Of a stretch of DNA of 32,733 bases, positions 1-9,526 are shown piece by piece. The stretch's first letter is position 1, and each line of letters starts with the position of its first letter. Under the pieces are notes generated by a model that searched no databases, was not told the DNA's origin, and was given only the letters and a program-made list of their open reading frames with translations. The DNA is from Chromatiales bacterium (GTDB lineage Bacteria; Pseudomonadota; Gammaproteobacteria; Steroidobacterales; GCA-2729495). The DNA is taken from positions 1 through 32,733 of the forward strand of contig PBZD01000018.1 in the NCBI GenBank assembly GCA_002729875.1, given 5' to 3'. The translations under genes were made by a program, and so were the position numbers.

Positions 1-662
1 AACCGCCAGACCTGGACATGTCTCAGGGGCTTGAGTTGCTCCATGATGCCTTTCGACTTCTCGCCGCACTCTTTCCGCGCCCGAAACTCGGGATCGTCCT
101 CGGTCAAGAACCAGAATGCCCCCGCGGTTACGATCAACGCGGCAGCCCAGACCTGTGCGACCGTTTCCCAGCCGAACGCGACCAGCACGAACGGTGCCAC
201 GAACGAAGTTACGGCAGCACCGACGTTACCAACACCGAAGATCCCGAGCGCCGTGCCTTGCTTCTCCTTCGGGTACCACTTGGATACGTAGGCGACACCT
301 ACAGCAAAGGTTCCGCCGGCCAGGCCGATGCTGAGCGCGGCGAGTAACATCAATAGATAGGTATCGACAAAAGACAGCAGGAGGGTGGCAAATGCCGCCG
401 TAATCATTACCGCGACGTAGACGATGCGCCCGCCGTATTGATCCGCCCAGATGCCCAGAAAAATTCGGCTCAAAGAACCCGTAAGAATAGGTGTGGCAAC
501 CAGAAGCCCGAACTGAGTTTCGTTGAGCCCAAGATCGTCCTTGAGCTGCACCCCGATGATCGAAAAAATAGTCCAGACGGCGAAGCACGAGGTAAACGCC
601 AGAGTACTCATACTTAGAGCGGCAGTTTGTTTCGACTTAGACGGTGTCTCCAAGTTATTCAT
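1..662 (-). CDS. narK: NarK-type nitrate/nitrite transporter (MFS), 3' end cut by window edge
   Basis: Reading the minus strand from the ATG at 662-660 gives 220 uninterrupted codons to the left edge, so the gene is partial (N-terminal half, about six membrane segments). The translation begins MNNLETPSKSKQTAALSMST and contains the MFS loop-2 pattern GIWADQYGGRIV, followed by a glycine-rich helix and the stretch FGVGNVGAAVTSFVAP, which resembles the nitrate signature of the NNP (nitrate/nitrite porter) family. It sits in the inner membrane and would import nitrate to the cytoplasmic NarG site, or exchange nitrate for nitrite. It is the last visible gene of the leftward nar operon, 81 bp after narI. 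The visible half cannot separate the NarK1 (symport) from the NarK2 (antiport) subtype. Family call secure; subtype unknown. Confidence 0.88.
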   Translation of the reverse strand, partial: MNNLETPSKSKQTAALSMSTLAFTSCFAVWTIFSIIGVQLKDDLGLNETQFGLLVATPILTGSLSRIFLGIWADQYGGRIVYVAVMITAAFATLLLSFVDTYLLMLLAALSIGLAGGTFAVGVAYVSKWYPKEKQGTALGIFGVGNVGAAVTSFVAPFVLVAFGWETVAQVWAAALIVTAGAFWFLTEDDPEFRARKECGEKSKGIMEQLKPLRHVQVWR

Positions 663-743
663 ACGGTGCCTTCCTCGACCTGATTATTGGCTCGAAGACC
701 CGTGCAGTGCGCACGCAAAATCTCGTTTGAATCCCGGTGCGTC

Positions 744-1472
744 TCAGTTATTGCGCGGCCGGGCGTCCGACCAGGCCGTACTCGCCTGACGAATCCGCTT
801 TCGATCCCAGTACCATATCACGACCTGGTAAGGGCGAAGAATGTAGTGCAATGGCGCGACCAGCAGATGTACAAGACGCGTGAACGGAAAAACCAGAAAG
901 ATCGAGAATGCGAAGACGATATGCGCCTGAATGACGAGCGGCATCGCCATGACGGCATCGGGCTGCGGATTCAGCTTGAGCAGCGACCAAAGATACGGCG
1001 ACAGATCCGCTGCGAACCATGACGACCCCCATCGATATCCGAGCGCAATCCAGCAACCGAGCAACACCTGCGCCAACAGGAAAAACTCGATGAAAAGATC
1101 CATCTTGGTTGTTACAACCTGCAGACGAGCGTTCGCCAGCCGACGTAATATCAGCATGCACAAGCCAACAACAACAGCTGCGGCAAATGTGAAACTGAGG
1201 CCTTCATGAATGACCAGCCGGGTGGGATCCGCATTCCAGGCCAGTACAAGTTTTGGAAACAGGAAGGCGACAAGGTGACCTAGAAAAATCATCAGGATAC
1301 CCCAGTGGAACGGCACAGTGCCCCAGAAACCCTGGTTACCTTCGAGGAACTGAGCAGACAGGCTGGAAACCTTGAATCCTGTCTGTCGGTACCTGTAGAT
1401 CGTTCCTACAAGAAAAGTGATGATTGCAGCGTAGGGAAACGCGACGAAAAAGAAATATTTTAGCGCATCCAT
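744..1472 (-). CDS. narI: Respiratory nitrate reductase gamma subunit (cytochrome b membrane anchor)
   Basis: The 242-residue protein is the quinol-oxidising diheme cytochrome b of membrane-bound nitrate reductase. It passes electrons from the quinol pool to the NarH clusters and anchors NarGH to the inner membrane. Five hydrophobic segments are visible. His residues in the HWGILMIFLGH stretch and in the later HIVFAFSIF...RLVHLL stretch match the expected positions of the heme ligands. The length is close to the usual ~225 residues. It starts at the ATG at 1472, 15 bp after the narJ stop, and lies in the unbroken run narC-G-H-J-I-K. Nothing looks missing. The second heme pair is assigned from family knowledge rather than an alignment. 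Confidence 0.95.
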   Translation of the reverse strand: MDALKYFFFVAFPYAAIITFLVGTIYRYRQTGFKVSSLSAQFLEGNQGFWGTVPFHWGILMIFLGHLVAFLFPKLVLAWNADPTRLVIHEGLSFTFAAAVVVGLCMLILRRLANARLQVVTTKMDLFIEFFLLAQVLLGCWIALGYRWGSSWFAADLSPYLWSLLKLNPQPDAVMAMPLVIQAHIVFAFSIFLVFPFTRLVHLLVAPLHYILRPYQVVIWYWDRKRIRQASTAWSDARPRNN

Positions 1473-1487
1473 TTGCGATTCACTCCG

Positions 1488-2177
1488 TCAATACTGGGCA
1501 TTTGCGTTTTGTTCAATGTCATTTTCCTGAATAACAGCATTCAGAAAGTCGACATTCCGTTCAAGCGGCATTTTCTCGATCAATGAAAAATCCTGCTTGA
1601 GAACCTCGTAGAGGGATTTCAGTGCGAACTGATACAGTGTCACCGCGTCGTTTTTTATGGCAACAGGTGTTTCAATCAACGTCTTATAGTGTTTCTCGTA
1701 AGACTTATTCTTTTTCTCAAGTCGCTCGGTAGAAAACTCACCGATCATATCCAGCAATGCGGGAGCAATGATCGCGTAGGCGATATCCTGAACCAGATCT
1801 TCATCACTGAGAACACTCATCAAACGCAGAATATTCGGCAAATGATCTGCGAGTTCCGTACCGCAATCATTCTCTGCCTCACGATGCTCCTTGTTCAGGT
1901 TGGCAAGCAACTCGCCACGTTTGTAGTCATCACCAAACAGCACGTAGCCGATATCCAGCGTCGCAATTGCCTGCACGTCGAATGACCGCGTAAAAAGCTC
2001 CTGCATGGTAAGCAAATCATCAGCCGGCAGGCGTTCGATGAACTGATCAAGCTCTGTAACGGCGTTTACATACTTGCCGTCAAGAAACTGCCGGAGCAGG
2101 CTGATTTTTTTCGGGTAATCGGCATCCGGGTACTCGAAGAGTTCGGCCAGCAGGCGATAGTGATTCCGGTATTCCAT
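1488..2177 (-). CDS. narJ: Nitrate reductase molybdenum cofactor assembly chaperone NarJ
   Basis: This 229-residue cytoplasmic chaperone is not part of the final enzyme. Proteins of the NarJ/TorD family bind apo-NarG and help insert the Mo-bisMGD cofactor and the FS0 cluster before membrane docking. The N-terminus MEYRNHYRLLAELFEYPDAD shows the typical NarJ opening, and the rest is predicted helical with the acidic LFTRSFDVQ motif near residue 85. An open frame extends upstream into narH, but the ATG at 2177 is preferred: it gives the normal NarJ start and directly follows the narH stop (TAA, one base, ATG), implying translational coupling. The C-terminus is Asn/Gln-rich, which is common in the family. 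Confidence 0.93.
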   Translation of the reverse strand: MEYRNHYRLLAELFEYPDADYPKKISLLRQFLDGKYVNAVTELDQFIERLPADDLLTMQELFTRSFDVQAIATLDIGYVLFGDDYKRGELLANLNKEHREAENDCGTELADHLPNILRLMSVLSDEDLVQDIAYAIIAPALLDMIGEFSTERLEKKNKSYEKHYKTLIETPVAIKNDAVTLYQFALKSLYEVLKQDFSLIEKMPLERNVDFLNAVIQENDIEQNANAQY

Positions 2178-2178
2178 A

Positions 2179-3741
2179 TTACAGGCCTCTCTGGGCGCTA
2201 CCTTCCTTAAATCCGAAGCCGGCGCTGCCTTTCTTATCACCCGTAAATTCCATCATCTCGATAGCCTGTTCGCGATGCGCGGCCGGAATAACGAACCGGT
2301 CGTCGAACTTGGCGAGTGACGTCAGGTAATAGATATCTTCCGCCATCTGCGCGGTCAGTCCGGCTTGCTTCAGCACCTCGTTCGACTTTTCCTCGGAAAC
2401 GTCGCCAACCGTTACATGCCGGCGATAAATTCGCACAGCCATCAACTTCTCCAGGCGCGCCCTAATCATCGCCGTGTCGCCGGCACTGAACAGGTTCGCC
2501 ATGTACTCAATCGGGAAGCGTGCCTGATCGAGCGTGCCGAAAATATCATCCGTACTGGTGTCGTATAGCCAGTCGTCGTCCCACTTCTTGACGACCGGAC
2601 CCATCTTGTCGAGTTGCTCCGGATCCGACTTGCCGAGCGATGCCATAACCGGCAGCAGGGGCGGAACATAAAACAGCATCGGCAGGGTGCGGAACTCCGA
2701 ATGCAGCGGCAACGCCAAACCCCATTCCTTGACGAACTTGTAGGTCGGCGAAGCCTGCGCAGAGCGAATCGTCGAATCCGCGATGCCGTTGGCCTTCGCC
2801 GCCTCAATCACGTCCGGATCATTCGGATCCAGCATGATGTCCATGTGGTTCTGAACCAGGTCCTTCTCATCCGAAGCGGCGGCCTGCTCGATCTTGTCGG
2901 CGTCATATAGCACGACACCAAGGTAACGAATCCGACCGACACAGGAATGCATGCACGCCGGAGCCAGACCGGCCTCGATACGCGGGAAGCACAGGATACA
3001 TTTCTCGGATTTGCCGGTATGCCAGTTGTAATAGGTCTTCTTGTACGGACAGGCCGTAACGCACATGCGCCAGCCACGGCAGACTTCCTGGTTAACCAGT
3101 ACGATGCCGTCTTCGCCCCTCTTATACAATGCACCTGAAGGACATGACGCTACACAGGCCGGGTTCAGACAGTGATTGCAGATCCGCGGCAGGTAGAAGA
3201 ACGCCATCTTTTCCAGCTGGAACATCGCCTCCTGCTCTGCCGGACTCAGGTTCTCGAGATTCGGATCTTTACGTGCGTAATCCGGCGAGCCACTCAGATC
3301 GTCGTCCCAATTAGGCCCGGACTTGATATCTATAGGGTCACCTGTAATCAGGGAAACAGGGCGTGCGGTGGGCTGGTCGTCCCCGGCCTTCGCTTCGATC
3401 AGGTCCAGGTACTTGTAAGTAAAAGGCTCATAGTAATCATCGATGACCGGCAGGTTCGGGTTGTGGAAGATATTCCCGAGGCCCTTCGTCTTGCCGGCAC
3501 CTTTCAGATTGATACTATCGCCACTGCCGTTGCCTTTCTTTTCCCAGCCACCCTTATATATATCCTGATCTTCCCACTTGGTGGGATAACCGGTACCGGG
3601 CTTGGTTTCAACATTGTTCCACCACTGGTATTCGGCGCCCTTGCGGTCAGTCCAGATGTTCTTGCATGCAACCGAGCACGTGTGACAGCCAATACATTTA
3701 TCCAGATGAAAAATCATCGAGATTTGTGACCGAATATCCAT
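2179..3741 (-). CDS. narH: Respiratory nitrate reductase beta subunit (Fe-S electron transfer)
   Basis: The 520-residue subunit carries three [4Fe-4S] and one [3Fe-4S] cluster between NarI heme and NarG. The Cys motifs are all visible: C16/C19/C22/C26, C188/C191/C196/C200, C221/W224/C227/C231 and C248/C251/C263/C267. The Trp at 224 (CRGWRMC) replaces a Cys exactly as in classical NarH and marks the [3Fe-4S] site. The insert of about 160 residues between motifs I and II is normal for NarH. The ATG at 3741 gives MDIRSQISMIFHLDKCIGCH, the standard start. It lies 33 bp after narG and couples to narJ. No oddities were seen; the call is secure. Confidence 0.97.
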   Translation of the reverse strand: MDIRSQISMIFHLDKCIGCHTCSVACKNIWTDRKGAEYQWWNNVETKPGTGYPTKWEDQDIYKGGWEKKGNGSGDSINLKGAGKTKGLGNIFHNPNLPVIDDYYEPFTYKYLDLIEAKAGDDQPTARPVSLITGDPIDIKSGPNWDDDLSGSPDYARKDPNLENLSPAEQEAMFQLEKMAFFYLPRICNHCLNPACVASCPSGALYKRGEDGIVLVNQEVCRGWRMCVTACPYKKTYYNWHTGKSEKCILCFPRIEAGLAPACMHSCVGRIRYLGVVLYDADKIEQAAASDEKDLVQNHMDIMLDPNDPDVIEAAKANGIADSTIRSAQASPTYKFVKEWGLALPLHSEFRTLPMLFYVPPLLPVMASLGKSDPEQLDKMGPVVKKWDDDWLYDTSTDDIFGTLDQARFPIEYMANLFSAGDTAMIRARLEKLMAVRIYRRHVTVGDVSEEKSNEVLKQAGLTAQMAEDIYYLTSLAKFDDRFVIPAAHREQAIEMMEFTGDKKGSAGFGFKEGSAQRGL

Positions 3742-3774
3742 ATTTATTTACCTGGTTTTAATTGAGTGCAAAGG

Positions 3775-6700
3775 TTAAAAAACAACCTTGTCCATTTTCT
3801 TAATCGTGACGTGAGTATCTCGGTTCGGTGCTATCGGACCCCAGTAATTGAAGTGATAGCTGAACTGGCCGTAGCCACCCGACAAATAATTCGGCTTCAG
3901 ATGGATGCGAGTCACGCTATTGTGTCCACCCGCACGCCGGTTGCCGCGAATCTGTGATTTCGGTATACCCGTGGTTCGTTCCGGCACGTGGTAGACGATG
4001 CAGACACCACGAGGAATTCTCGCGCTGACGACGGCCCGCGTGCAGTAAACACCATGGTCGTTATAGACCTCAACCCAGTCATTGTCCTGGATGCCGAGTT
4101 TCGCCGCGTCAACCTCGCTCATCCAGCACGGCTCGCAACCCCGCGACAAAGTCAGCATGCGCAGGTTTTCCATGTACGTGGAGTGGATATGCCATTTGCC
4201 ATGTGGCGTCAGGTAATTGAGCACCAGCGCCTCACCGTCCCTCAGCGTCTCCTTTAGATCACCGTACAACTCCGGCTTCGGCGCCGGCTTGTAGGTCGGC
4301 AAGTTCTCACCATAGGCGATGTACATATCCTGATCCAGGTAAAAATGCTGGCGACCGGTCAACGTCCGCCATGGCACGAGCTTGTCGTAGTTATAGGTAT
4401 ATGGCGCATACGCTCTGCCATCATTCATCAGGCCGGACCACAACGGCGAGGTATTATAGCGTCGCGGTTGCGCTTGCAGATCGGCATAGCGGAGCTTGAC
4501 GTCCTCGCTGCCCTTGGCAAGATCAACGAGTTCGAGACCGGTCTTCTTCTCCATGTTCTGGTAAGCCCGGACCGTCAATTTACCGTTGGTTAGCGTCGAG
4601 AGATTCAGAACTGCATTGGCGGCATCGATGTCTTCTTCGATCGACGGGTAGGTCTTGCCATCCATTTCCCGAACCGGAAAATGATTGGAGTCCACCATCT
4701 CGTCGTAGATGTCGTCGCAAGCATAATGATTGCCGTGAGCCCCGAGCCCGGTAGCTTTCAGGTTGTCACCAAGGGTGATGAACTTCTCATAGATCTGCGT
4801 ATAGTCTCGATCGAGGACAGCGAGTTTGTGCATCGTCTTGCCAGGGATCGCCTCGACTTCACCTTTGTACCAGTCCTTGACGGTCGGCTGCGTGATCTCA
4901 TCGGCCGTATCATGGGCCAGCGGCGCGGCGATGATATCCTTCTGCACCTCGGGCAGATAAGCCTCTGCCGCCTCACTCGTCGCTTTGGCAAGATCACGGA
5001 AGATATTCCAGTCTGTTTTGGACTCCCAGACGGGAGCCACGGCCTGTGACAGCGGATGAATGAACGAATGCAGGTCGGTACTGTTCATGTCCGCCTTCTC
5101 GTACCACGAGGCTGCAGGCAGAACGATATCGGAATACAGTGCCGATGAATCCATACGGAAATTCAGATCAACGACCAGGTCCATCTTGCCGACGGGAGCC
5201 ACATCGGTCCACTCGACTTCTTCCGTGTGATCAGCAGAATCCTGCGCAATACCGTTTGAATGCGTACCGAGGTAGTGCTTAAGGCAATACTCGTGGCCCT
5301 TCATAGAGCCGACAATCGCGTTACCTCTCCAGATGTACCAGACACGCGGATGGTTCTCCGGGGCTTCCGGATCGCCGACCGAGTATTCGAGTTCCTTGGA
5401 CTTCAACTTGTCCAAAACATACTGCGTAACCGCAGCATCATCCGTTGCTCCGGCCTGCATCGCTTCCTTGCTGAGTTCGAGCGTGTTCTGCTTGAACTGC
5501 GGATAGAAGGGCATCCAGCCGTTGCGTACCGATTTAAAGATCGTGTCCGCGGTATGTTCACGGGTCATCTCGTTATCGGGCACGGTGTTGTAGCGGGAAT
5601 ACTGACCGTCATAGCGGTATTGGCAGGTGTTGATGTAATGCCAGATCGGGGCCTGTTGCAGCCGGGCTCCGTTCTGCCAGTCCTTGGCGAACGCAATGCC
5701 GCTCCACGAATCCATCGGCGCGAGTTTCTCCTGGCCAACGTAGTGGTTCAGGCCGCCGCCGTTCTTGCCAACGCAACCGCTCAGCATGAGTGCCATTGCG
5801 CCGGCACGATACATCAGGTTGGCGTGGTACCAGTGGTTGATACCCGCACCGATGATGATCATGCATTTGCCTTGCGTGATGTTGGCCGTGTCGGCCCATT
5901 CACGCGCAAACTGCAGCACCGTTTTGGAATCGACGCCGGTGAAAACTTCCTGCCAGGCCGGTGTGTAGGCGGCATTCTTATCCGTGTAATCCGCCGGATA
6001 CTCACCCTCGAGGCCGCGGTTGACACCGTACTGCGCCATGATGAGATCGTAAACCGTCGTTACCAGCGCCGTCTCGCCGGATGCCGTCTGCACGCGCTTG
6101 ACCGGCACACCCCGGAGGGCCACATTGTCCAGGCCCCATTCATCAAACCCGGTCGGCACGATTTCATCGTGGTTATCCAGAAAGGTCAGAACCGGATCAT
6201 ACGAGTTGTCGTTGACCGTATTCTCGAGCTTCATGTTCCAATTGCCGCCTTCCTTGTCCCAACGGTGTCCCATCGCACCTTTCGGAATCACGAACTCCCC
6301 GCTGTCGGCATCGACGTTAAGAAACTTCCAGTCGCCGTTGGAGATATCCTTGTGTTCTGCCAGTTCATTGGCGCGCAGCAGTCGACCCGGTCGATACTGG
6401 CCACTCGAATTATCGAGTCTCACGAGCATCGGGCTGTCGGTGTATTGCTTGGCGTAGTCGATGAAATAAGGCGTTGGGTTTTTGTAATGGAACTCGGTCA
6501 GGATAACGTGGGAGACAGCCATCCAGAATGCGCCGTCACTGCCCGCATGCAACGGAACCCACTGGTCAGCGTATTTGCATACCTGCGAAAAGTCGGGCGA
6601 GAAGACCACGGCCTTTGTGCCGTTGTGCCTGGATTCTGCAAAGAAGTGGGTATCGGGGGTACGCGTCATGTTCAGGCACGCGCCCATGTCGGCGACCATC

Positions 6701-7392
6701 TTAGCGTTATACCAGTCGGCACTTTCGCAGACGTCGGTCTGTTCGCCCCAGATCTCCGGGAACGCCGTCGGCAGATCGCAATACCAGTCGTAGAAACTCA
6801 GGCAGACGCCACCGAATAATTGCAGGAACCGCGAGCCGGCTGCGTAACTCAGCATCGACATCGCCGGGATCGGCGAAAACCCGATAACGCGATCCGGACC
6901 GTATTTCTTCGCCGTATGAATATTCGCGACAGCCATGATTTCCATGACCTCGTCCCAACTGGCCCGACGGAAGCCACCTTTGCCGCGTGAGTTCTGGTAA
7001 CCCTTGCGCTTCTCGGGATCGGCCTGCAGAGCCTCCCAGGCTTTCAGCGGATCGCCGGTTTCAGCTTTCTTTTCACGATATGCATCAACCAACGCACTAC
7101 GGATCAACGGGTACTTGATGCGTAGCGGGCTGTACAGGTACCAGGAAAAAGATATGCCGCGTTGACAGCCCCGCGGTTCATACGGCGGCAACTTGTCTTC
7201 AAGCAACGGGTAGTCGAGCTGCTGTGTTTCCCAGACGACAATGCCGTCCTTGACGTGGATCTGCCACGAACAGCCACCGGTACAATTGACGCCATGGGTA
7301 CTCCTGACAATGCGATCATGCTGAAAGCGATTGCGGTAAAACTCTTCCCAATTCCGGGTTTCCGGTGAAATGATGTCTTTAATCCAGCTCAT
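3775..7392 (-). CDS. narG: Respiratory nitrate reductase alpha subunit (Mo-bisMGD catalytic)
   Basis: The 1205-residue catalytic subunit reduces nitrate to nitrite on the cytoplasmic face. The FS0 cluster ligands H33/C37/C41/C76 (HGVNCTGGC...RGC) use the His-first pattern typical of NarG. The Mo ligand Asp lies in YDWYCDLP (D202), the bacterial NarG signature and unlike the Cys of periplasmic NapA. No twin-arginine signal is present, so a cytoplasmic orientation is expected. The C-terminal MGD-binding region is intact (for example the [20 protein letters not shown] stretch). The ATG at 7392 has an AGGAAG ribosome-binding site. It lies 32 bp after narC, consistent with one transcript. Length is normal (E. 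coli NarG about 1247). The call is secure. Confidence 0.98.
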   Translation of the reverse strand: MSWIKDIISPETRNWEEFYRNRFQHDRIVRSTHGVNCTGGCSWQIHVKDGIVVWETQQLDYPLLEDKLPPYEPRGCQRGISFSWYLYSPLRIKYPLIRSALVDAYREKKAETGDPLKAWEALQADPEKRKGYQNSRGKGGFRRASWDEVMEIMAVANIHTAKKYGPDRVIGFSPIPAMSMLSYAAGSRFLQLFGGVCLSFYDWYCDLPTAFPEIWGEQTDVCESADWYNAKMVADMGACLNMTRTPDTHFFAESRHNGTKAVVFSPDFSQVCKYADQWVPLHAGSDGAFWMAVSHVILTEFHYKNPTPYFIDYAKQYTDSPMLVRLDNSSGQYRPGRLLRANELAEHKDISNGDWKFLNVDADSGEFVIPKGAMGHRWDKEGGNWNMKLENTVNDNSYDPVLTFLDNHDEIVPTGFDEWGLDNVALRGVPVKRVQTASGETALVTTVYDLIMAQYGVNRGLEGEYPADYTDKNAAYTPAWQEVFTGVDSKTVLQFAREWADTANITQGKCMIIIGAGINHWYHANLMYRAGAMALMLSGCVGKNGGGLNHYVGQEKLAPMDSWSGIAFAKDWQNGARLQQAPIWHYINTCQYRYDGQYSRYNTVPDNEMTREHTADTIFKSVRNGWMPFYPQFKQNTLELSKEAMQAGATDDAAVTQYVLDKLKSKELEYSVGDPEAPENHPRVWYIWRGNAIVGSMKGHEYCLKHYLGTHSNGIAQDSADHTEEVEWTDVAPVGKMDLVVDLNFRMDSSALYSDIVLPAASWYEKADMNSTDLHSFIHPLSQAVAPVWESKTDWNIFRDLAKATSEAAEAYLPEVQKDIIAAPLAHDTADEITQPTVKDWYKGEVEAIPGKTMHKLAVLDRDYTQIYEKFITLGDNLKATGLGAHGNHYACDDIYDEMVDSNHFPVREMDGKTYPSIEEDIDAANAVLNLSTLTNGKLTVRAYQNMEKKTGLELVDLAKGSEDVKLRYADLQAQPRRYNTSPLWSGLMNDGRAYAPYTYNYDKLVPWRTLTGRQHFYLDQDMYIAYGENLPTYKPAPKPELYGDLKETLRDGEALVLNYLTPHGKWHIHSTYMENLRMLTLSRGCEPCWMSEVDAAKLGIQDNDWVEVYNDHGVYCTRAVVSARIPRGVCIVYHVPERTTGIPKSQIRGNRRAGGHNSVTRIHLKPNYLSGGYGQFSYHFNYWGPIAPNRDTHVTIKKMDKVVF

Positions 7393-7424
7393 GCTTCCTA
7401 CCTATTGTTCGCAACTGTTGTGCA

Positions 7425-8324
7425 CTAAACCCGGTCTTCCACGACGGACGTTACTTGCCGCTCATAGATTGCCTGGTTAACGGATCCGGACTTGCGTCCG
7501 CGCCAGAAGATCCCGAAAAACAGGAACAGGATTGCAGCTCCGACCGCTCCACTCAGGAAAAGTCCGATTCCGTCATATTTCGGTGAGTCGGTGGTTTCCT
7601 CAGTATCAGCATGCTTGAGAAATGCAATAAGGGCCATGATTTCTTCTTCGGTCAACGGGTTGTCAGCGTAAGCTGCCCGCATAATCGGGTGTGGTGTCTT
7701 GTGGAGGTGTACATGGACTCTGGCGGTAACGTCATCATATTTCGTGAACACCTTGTTGAGTCCGAGGGACAGGTTACCCCCGCCGACGATGGCGTCATGA
7801 CGCACGTCGTGGCAGGCATTACAGGCCACGCCGCCTTTCTCCAGGCGAATGGCGCCAAAAAACATCTTGCGGCCCTTTTCGATGTCCTCGGGCGTACTTG
7901 CCAGTGTGACAGTCGGGGCCGGCGTCGCGCCTTCGCCACCGGATGATTTCAGGGCCTCGCTAGTGACCCTGATGTAATGCAGTACATCCTGGATCTGGTG
8001 TCCGGACATCTGGGTATCCGGCATCATTATGCCGTTGTATTCCGCCAGCAGGGCGACAGCTTCGGAATCCTCGTTTTTGATCATCGTCTGGGGCGACTTC
8101 ACGAACTGCTCAAGCCACTCCTGGGATCTCGCTTCGTTACAGCCCGCCAGGTCGGGACCGACGAGCCGGCCACCTCCTATCGTGTGACAGGCAGCACAGG
8201 TGGTTTGAAATAACTCCTCACCGGCTTGCTGCGCCCAGCCGTCGCTGAACATCGCCATAGAAAGCACAAATATCAGGGCACCCGGAACCGGGATTCGCCA
8301 TTCCGCGAAGAAACTACAACCCAT
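7425..8324 (-). CDS. narC: NarC-like diheme c-type cytochrome of the nitrate reductase operon, C-terminally anchored
   Basis: The 299-residue protein has a signal peptide (hydrophobic IPVPGALIFVLSMAMF, cleavage likely near GWA-QQ), two CxxCH heme c sites (CAACH at 43-47 and CNACH at 168-172), candidate axial Met residues (M101 in IMMPD and M215 in PIMRA), and a C-terminal membrane helix before WRGRKSGS. Its bulk would lie in the periplasm. Diheme cytochromes at the head of nar operons are known, for example Thermus narC, where the protein is tied to electron delivery to or assembly of the nitrate reductase. It is first in the operon, 32 bp before narG. A TTG nine bases upstream is possible, but the ATG at 8324 is preferred, with AAGGGG upstream. 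The exact electron donor is unknown. Confidence 0.82.
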   Translation of the reverse strand: MGCSFFAEWRIPVPGALIFVLSMAMFSDGWAQQAGEELFQTTCAACHTIGGGRLVGPDLAGCNEARSQEWLEQFVKSPQTMIKNEDSEAVALLAEYNGIMMPDTQMSGHQIQDVLHYIRVTSEALKSSGGEGATPAPTVTLASTPEDIEKGRKMFFGAIRLEKGGVACNACHDVRHDAIVGGGNLSLGLNKVFTKYDDVTARVHVHLHKTPHPIMRAAYADNPLTEEEIMALIAFLKHADTEETTDSPKYDGIGLFLSGAVGAAILFLFFGIFWRGRKSGSVNQAIYERQVTSVVEDRV

Positions 8325-8683
8325 GTTTGCCAACCCCTTAAACTATTAAACCAGACTGACTCTCTGTATTGCGGAGCTTTATACTTGCCAGTAGCAAGGC
8401 CAAACAATACGGACTATTACCTATTGGCAAAACTGCTAAAACTGGGGAGAAAATTAGCACTCATTGTCAACCAGCACGGCGCCATTATGCCGGGCATCTT
8501 TGCATGCCGGCAATCCCCGGGCAGGGTGATGAACTGGCTCTGAATCAGGCGTTTCCCAGTTGCTTCATCCTGGTTCATTATTCGGGCCGGGGGACGGTGT
8601 ATGCCGAGTGATTTGACCGGGGCGGCTCATCCCTAAAGAGTAGCGAAGCAGGTGTGGTCGATTCAGTCAACTACCAGCCGCGA
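8325..8683. other. Gene-free gap between the transhydroxylase-like operon and narC
   Basis: No credible reading frame was seen in these 359 bases. The gap must hold the 3' end of the upstream operon and the promoter of narC, both read leftwards. On the minus strand a TATAAA (plus 8378-8383) could be a -10 box, and a small dyad CTTGC-N5-GCAAG (8384-8398) sits just upstream of it. No FNR consensus (TTGAT-N4-ATCAA) was found here, which is unexpected for a nar promoter. A hairpin at 8489-8511 is listed separately. Confidence 0.5.
8489..8511 (-). terminator. Possible hairpin downstream of the transhydroxylase-like operon
   Basis: GCCGGGCAT and ATGCCGGC flank a six-base loop and can pair with one bulged base, forming a GC-rich hairpin about 170 bp after the last gene of the upstream leftward operon. 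There is no T-run on the minus strand, so it is not a canonical intrinsic terminator. It could instead be a regulatory dyad. Confidence 0.25.
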
Positions 8684-9526
8684 CTAAGCGGTCAACGCCC
8701 CCAGATAGAGACTTGCATCGCCAAGTTCAAATCGTTTCGACAGGCTACCGCCCGACCCGCTGATCTCCAGCTCATACTGACCACTGCCCGGCTGGAGTCC
8801 GTCAATCTTGAATTCGCCGAACAAATCCGTCATCGCCCGACCGACCTCGCCACCATTCTGCTTCAATATGACCTCAGCACCTTGGTCACATTCTTCAACG
8901 CCATTTACTTGCACCACCACCGATCCAGCGACAAAACACTGGGTCATCAAATGCAAATTCTTATAATACACGCGGGGCCTGGCCCCGAGTTCCGGCTGCA
9001 GGACTTCCAGGCCTTCCTGCTCTTTAATCTGCTGCATTTTCTGATCATCAACCTTGACGGATCTGAATACATCCGTCGGACAACATTGCTCCGCGCGGGT
9101 TTGCGTCCAGCCATCATCCAGCAAGTGTGCGTCGAAAATCCATGCCTGCGGAATCTGCTGTTCCTCGTTCCAGGAAACCGCACCATACGGACAGGCATCT
9201 TTGATCGCTTGCTGACCTTTGGATTTTTGCGGGTCGATGATCACGATACCGTCGGCTCGCTTGCTGACTGCACCACCTTGTGCGGCTTTCATGCAGGGTG
9301 GATCATCGCAGTGATTACACATCACGGGCATGAAATTTGCTTCGACAATCGGATAGCTGCCGCGCTCCTTTCTCTCGATCTCCATCCAGTTATGCCCCTG
9401 CGCAGGTTGTGCTGCGGCATAACCGGGGAAATCGTTGCCGATATGTTCATCCTTCACCGCCAGAAAACAGACGCGGCAGTTATTGCAGCGCTCAATATCA
9501 ACAATCAGATTCCATTTCATAGCCAT
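8684..9526 (-). CDS. Ferredoxin-type beta subunit of transhydroxylase-like molybdoenzyme, with C-terminal Cna-B-like domain
   Basis: The 280-residue partner of the upstream catalytic subunit resembles the beta subunit of pyrogallol-phloroglucinol transhydroxylase (274 residues) and RehS. The Fe-S domain (1-~195) retains C14/C17/C20 with C149 and C70/C73/C78 with C112, enough for two [4Fe-4S] clusters. The positions that bind the other two clusters in NrfC/DmsB-type proteins are changed together: V24, A82, W129, D132 and A145, and the usual third motif is absent before ACPYG. The C-terminal ~80 residues (VVVQVNGVEECDQGAEVI..., GEFKIDGLQPGSGQYELEI) look like the beta-sandwich Cna-B/carboxypeptidase-regulatory fold present in transhydroxylase beta. 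The ATG at 9526 overlaps the alpha stop as TAATG, indicating translational coupling. No signal peptide was seen, so a cytoplasmic location is expected. Confidence 0.85.
   Translation of the reverse strand: MAMKWNLIVDIERCNNCRVCFLAVKDEHIGNDFPGYAAAQPAQGHNWMEIERKERGSYPIVEANFMPVMCNHCDDPPCMKAAQGGAVSKRADGIVIIDPQKSKGQQAIKDACPYGAVSWNEEQQIPQAWIFDAHLLDDGWTQTRAEQCCPTDVFRSVKVDDQKMQQIKEQEGLEVLQPELGARPRVYYKNLHLMTQCFVAGSVVVQVNGVEECDQGAEVILKQNGGEVGRAMTDLFGEFKIDGLQPGSGQYELEISGSGGSLSKRFELGDASLYLGALTA

Noticed and set aside
5260..6819. Long open frame of 519 codons on the plus strand
   Set aside because: It is fully opposite narG, whose family motifs are unmistakable; the translation has no recognisable domain and is a shadow frame.
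8418..8424. NarL-type heptamer TACCTAT upstream of narC
   Set aside because: A single seven-base match to a degenerate motif is expected by chance in a 350-bp gap, and no second heptamer with proper spacing was seen.
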